64,000 bases of DNA from Syngnathus acus. Its lineage: Eukaryota; Chordata; Actinopteri; Syngnathiformes; Syngnathidae. The DNA lies in assembly GCF_901709675.1 (NCBI RefSeq), contig NC_051095.1:14461456-14525455 (forward strand). The letters run 5' to 3'. The notes beneath the pieces are model-generated. The model was not told where the DNA came from, made no database searches, and saw only the letters and a list, made by a program, of their open reading frames with translations. The position numbers were made by a program, and so were the translations under genes. The number at the start of each line of letters is the position of its first letter. Within the stretch, counting starts at the first letter, position 1. Positions 61,161-64,000 of this stretch are shown here, in pieces.

Positions 61161-64000
61161 GCATAATCTATTTAAAAAAAATAAGTGATGGCTGGCATTT
61201 ATGTGGTACGGACAATCTCTCTTTCGTACGGTGGCATTTACTCAGTTCGATGAACGGAAATTGTAATTGAGTGATTTTTCTTTGTCTTTTTTTCAAGTTT
61301 AATGCATAAAGCTTTACACTTCATTATCTGATATTTCTCTGCACCATACCCACAAAATTGTTCCATTTGTATGAGAGGGCCTTACTTTTAAAACATGCAC
61401 CCAACAAAGGAGAAAGGGCTTTTCCCAGTGGGAGAGTCTTTCTCAGAATCTTTTAAAGAGATGGTTCAAAAAGTTATATCATTAGCATCTCCTTGGTATG
61501 AGTTGTGACCAAGGATACAGTGCCTGTAAAAATGCTACTTCCCATGATATTGAGTGTTTCATTCACTTCAGTGACCTTGGCAATTGCTCAAGTCATACAG
61601 AATGTATTCTAGTCATGCCACTCTTGCCCTCCCCCGGAATTGTATCAGGCCCACTGTGCTCTACTACAGGCCAGATCCACCCTGAATACCAGCCAAGCTC
61701 AATGATTTCTTTGGTCCCCAGGCCCCTTTTGCTATCTGCTGTCTCGACTGCCTCAAGCCTTCAAGTAGGCTCAGCTTTTTGCATGCAAACACAAATCTAG
61801 TCTTAGTTTGTATTATACATAGAATCTCTGTTGACCACAATCACTTCATCTTTCATCCAGCATATTTACCAGAACTGATGCAATTTTGCCTATAGGTTTA
61901 AGATTTGTGGTATAAATTCAACAGTTTTTTGAAACTTTTGTTACTGGGAGAGGTTGTTAACTTACTATATGGAAACAGCAACTGATGTTGAACGATTCTC
62001 TTTTGTACTTGTGGTTACATCACTGTTACAAGTGATAGGAAATAAGGATGGGAATAATAACCGATATGTTCTTGTCCATATTGGCTCACTTTTGGCAAGA
62101 GGAAGGGCCCTGAAAGTCAATCACAGCGCTCATCTAGAGATAGACAGATATTCAGACCGGCATGCATACCAATAATCAATAAATTGGAGCCAATCTTACC
62201 CACTACCAAAGAAACTAGTTGTATTGTCGATGTTACAAATAGAAAAGTACGCCAATAGAAACGCATGAGCACATTCCGGTAAAACGGTTGTCTAATAACA
62301 GTATTTATTTGTCCTGTACATATTCCACTGGTCCTCGGGTCCTTGTGCGGTCAGCGCTTATAGACTCCATTTAAAGTTCAGTGGTAAAACAGGAGCTGCT
62401 TACTCCCGTTCTTATGAGTACGGTGGTGCTGCTAAGAGTCGTGGTGGCTACCATGATGACAGGCAGGTCGTGCTCGTTTCTACTTTCTCAGCTCTGTAAT
62501 GCACAATTAATAAGGCATCTCATGTGGGTTACACGAGGCCTTTGAAATGAGCACCAACATTCTGAGTATTTTGTCATGCTACACTGGCCACCTAAAATAT
62601 GTGTATAATGTGTCCATAATTAGTGTATCAAGACATCTTTATTTGCAGCAGTGATCCAAACTCTTATTATTGAGATGCGCTATTATGCACCACAATAAAC
62701 CGTTTAACGCGGTAGCAAGCAGAATCTTATCTGGGGTGATATACAGTTTATTGAGGTAAATCTTGCTTGAAATCAGTCAGGATCTTAGTTTGAAGGAAAA
62801 TTGGCAATCTGTTGTGGTGGAAAATTATGGAAATGTGAGAAACATACCAATTGTGACCCAGGAAACGTCTCACCTTTACAAAGGAACGTTCCCTGGGAGT
62901 TTGAAGATCAGATCAGATCAGTGAAAAACATGATCTGACCAGGCTTTATGGTCCTTAGCCATGTTGGATCTGATATTCTTTGAGTAGCTTGTTTGATGAG
63001 GTGGAGAATATAGATGTGATATTTTTGAGCAAGAGTGTGTCTTAAATATTAAGCCCTCACAGTCTGACTGTTAAGTGTATATATGAGGATATAGGGTCGA
63101 GACGTGTTGTCCCTTTAAAGTTTGTTGTGGCATTATCTGCAAAGCCATACACTATGCTATAAGGCAACCCTGCGTAGCTTTTGTCCGTGGCAGATGATGT
63201 ATGTATGTGTTACCGTGTTGGTAACTGGCTGGAGGGGGGAGGGACAGAGTCTACGGTGGGAGGTTGTCTTGGAGCAAAGGCATCTGTCTGGGGGTGTCCG
63301 TAATTGGCTGAAGTGTGGCATTGTCTCATTAATATGGAGCCCAGAGGAAGGAGACATCCAACTTCCTCTGTGTTTGCTTGTTTGACTGTATCGCCATTGA
63401 TGCTAAACGCGGTGCTCCCGGGGCACCCGGTACCTGTTGCCTGCTTCGTTAAAACTAAGAAAATGAATATTAATGTCATTCAGGTGAGACGCTGCAGAAC
63501 GGGGTCGTCAGTCTAGAGGGTGCTGCCACTGATTCCACTGATTCTTAATAGGGTCTATTCACAAGGATCTTCTCCAGCAGGAATACATGCACACGGATAA
63601 CATGGAAAGTGCTGTTGACACCTTATTTACTTGTCTACATAGAATTGTGGCAAATGTAAAAAAAAAAATTTTTCAATATTCAAGGTGGGGACTCCATCTA
63701 TAGGCTCACCGCCTACACACGACAAAGGCTTGCATGTCAATATATATTTATGAACCCTCCTGAATCAAAGTTATAAAACAGCGTGGATAATGGTGGGTAG
63801 AGAAGCTCTACGCAGCCAACCTTGATCTTTAGAGCGATAGTTAGGCATCTGTTCCCGCAAAGGTCATATTTATGACAGCTGCAACAGCCCACTTCTAATT
63901 TCCTTGACACCAGTCACATCGCTAAATGGGCATGTAAGTTCCAGAAAGACATCCACATTACATGATTTCTCTAACCGAGGTAAAAACCAGAGGCAAAGAA
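61161..64000. other. Noncoding DNA, no gene recognised
   Basis: No coding family, mobile element or microsatellite of note apart from a poly-A run at 63658-63668. The segments at 63180-63520 and 63830-63920 have a balanced composition. Confidence 0.5.

Noticed and set aside
1-64000. CRISPR array, operon or bacterial defence system
   Set aside because: No regularly spaced repeats with unique spacers and no dense coding; the sequence is clearly vertebrate noncoding DNA.

Overview
The window looks like nuclear DNA of a vertebrate, most likely a ray-finned (teleost) fish. It is AT-rich, CpG-poor noncoding DNA with many microsatellites. Its mobile elements fit fish genomes: a degraded jockey/L2/Rex-type LINE, tRNA-derived SINEs with (GGAT)n or ACTTTAACTTTA tails, several hAT DNA transposons, and TACCGTA-ended palindromic elements. 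The species cannot be named from the sequence. I found no intact host protein gene, rRNA, genuine tRNA gene or CRISPR array. Most open frames are short chance frames or translations of repeats. The window reads as a gene desert or a very large intron.

Layout. A dinucleotide repeat and a frameshifted LINE reverse-transcriptase fragment (minus strand) occupy 22-1692. Unannotated DNA follows to 10.4 kb. At 10402-11739 a tRNA-type SINE with a 12-bp target duplication is split by a 945-bp insertion with TG...CA ends and 4-bp direct repeats, possibly a solo LTR. From 12.9 to 21.5 kb there is a dense DNA-transposon block. It holds a hAT with a BED zinc-finger exon (12904-13750), a hAT keeping only a transposase C-terminal tail (15521-16042), a long TACCGTAATTTT element with 118-bp tandem repeats (16309-17652), a hAT with CAGTGTTTCCCAACC ends (18750-19875) and a 254-bp palindromic-ended MITE (21251-21504). 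From 21.5 to 47.9 kb I see mostly unclassified DNA with scattered SINE fragments, a small hAT derivative (30671-30962), a CpG-rich patch near 37.5 kb and two RFX X-box-like palindromes. From 47.9 to 61.2 kb come a widespread fish repeat, three near-identical SINE copies, a GGAT/GGAC microsatellite, a short MITE (52858-53031), a hAT with a broken zinc-finger transposase (59700-60830) and a further hAT-like MITE (60855-61153). The last 2.8 kb shows nothing I can classify.

How the parts relate. There is no host pathway here; the interactions are among transposons. All coding remnants are non-functional: a LINE polymerase in three frames, a zinc-finger first exon, an isolated hAT dimerisation tail, and a truncated transposase. 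Four hAT copies keep exact 8-bp target-site duplications, so their boundaries are secure. I did not find a convincing undescribed biological system. The strongest leads are the nested SINE/LTR-like structure, the long and short MITE pair, and the transposase halves retained in neighbouring hAT elements.
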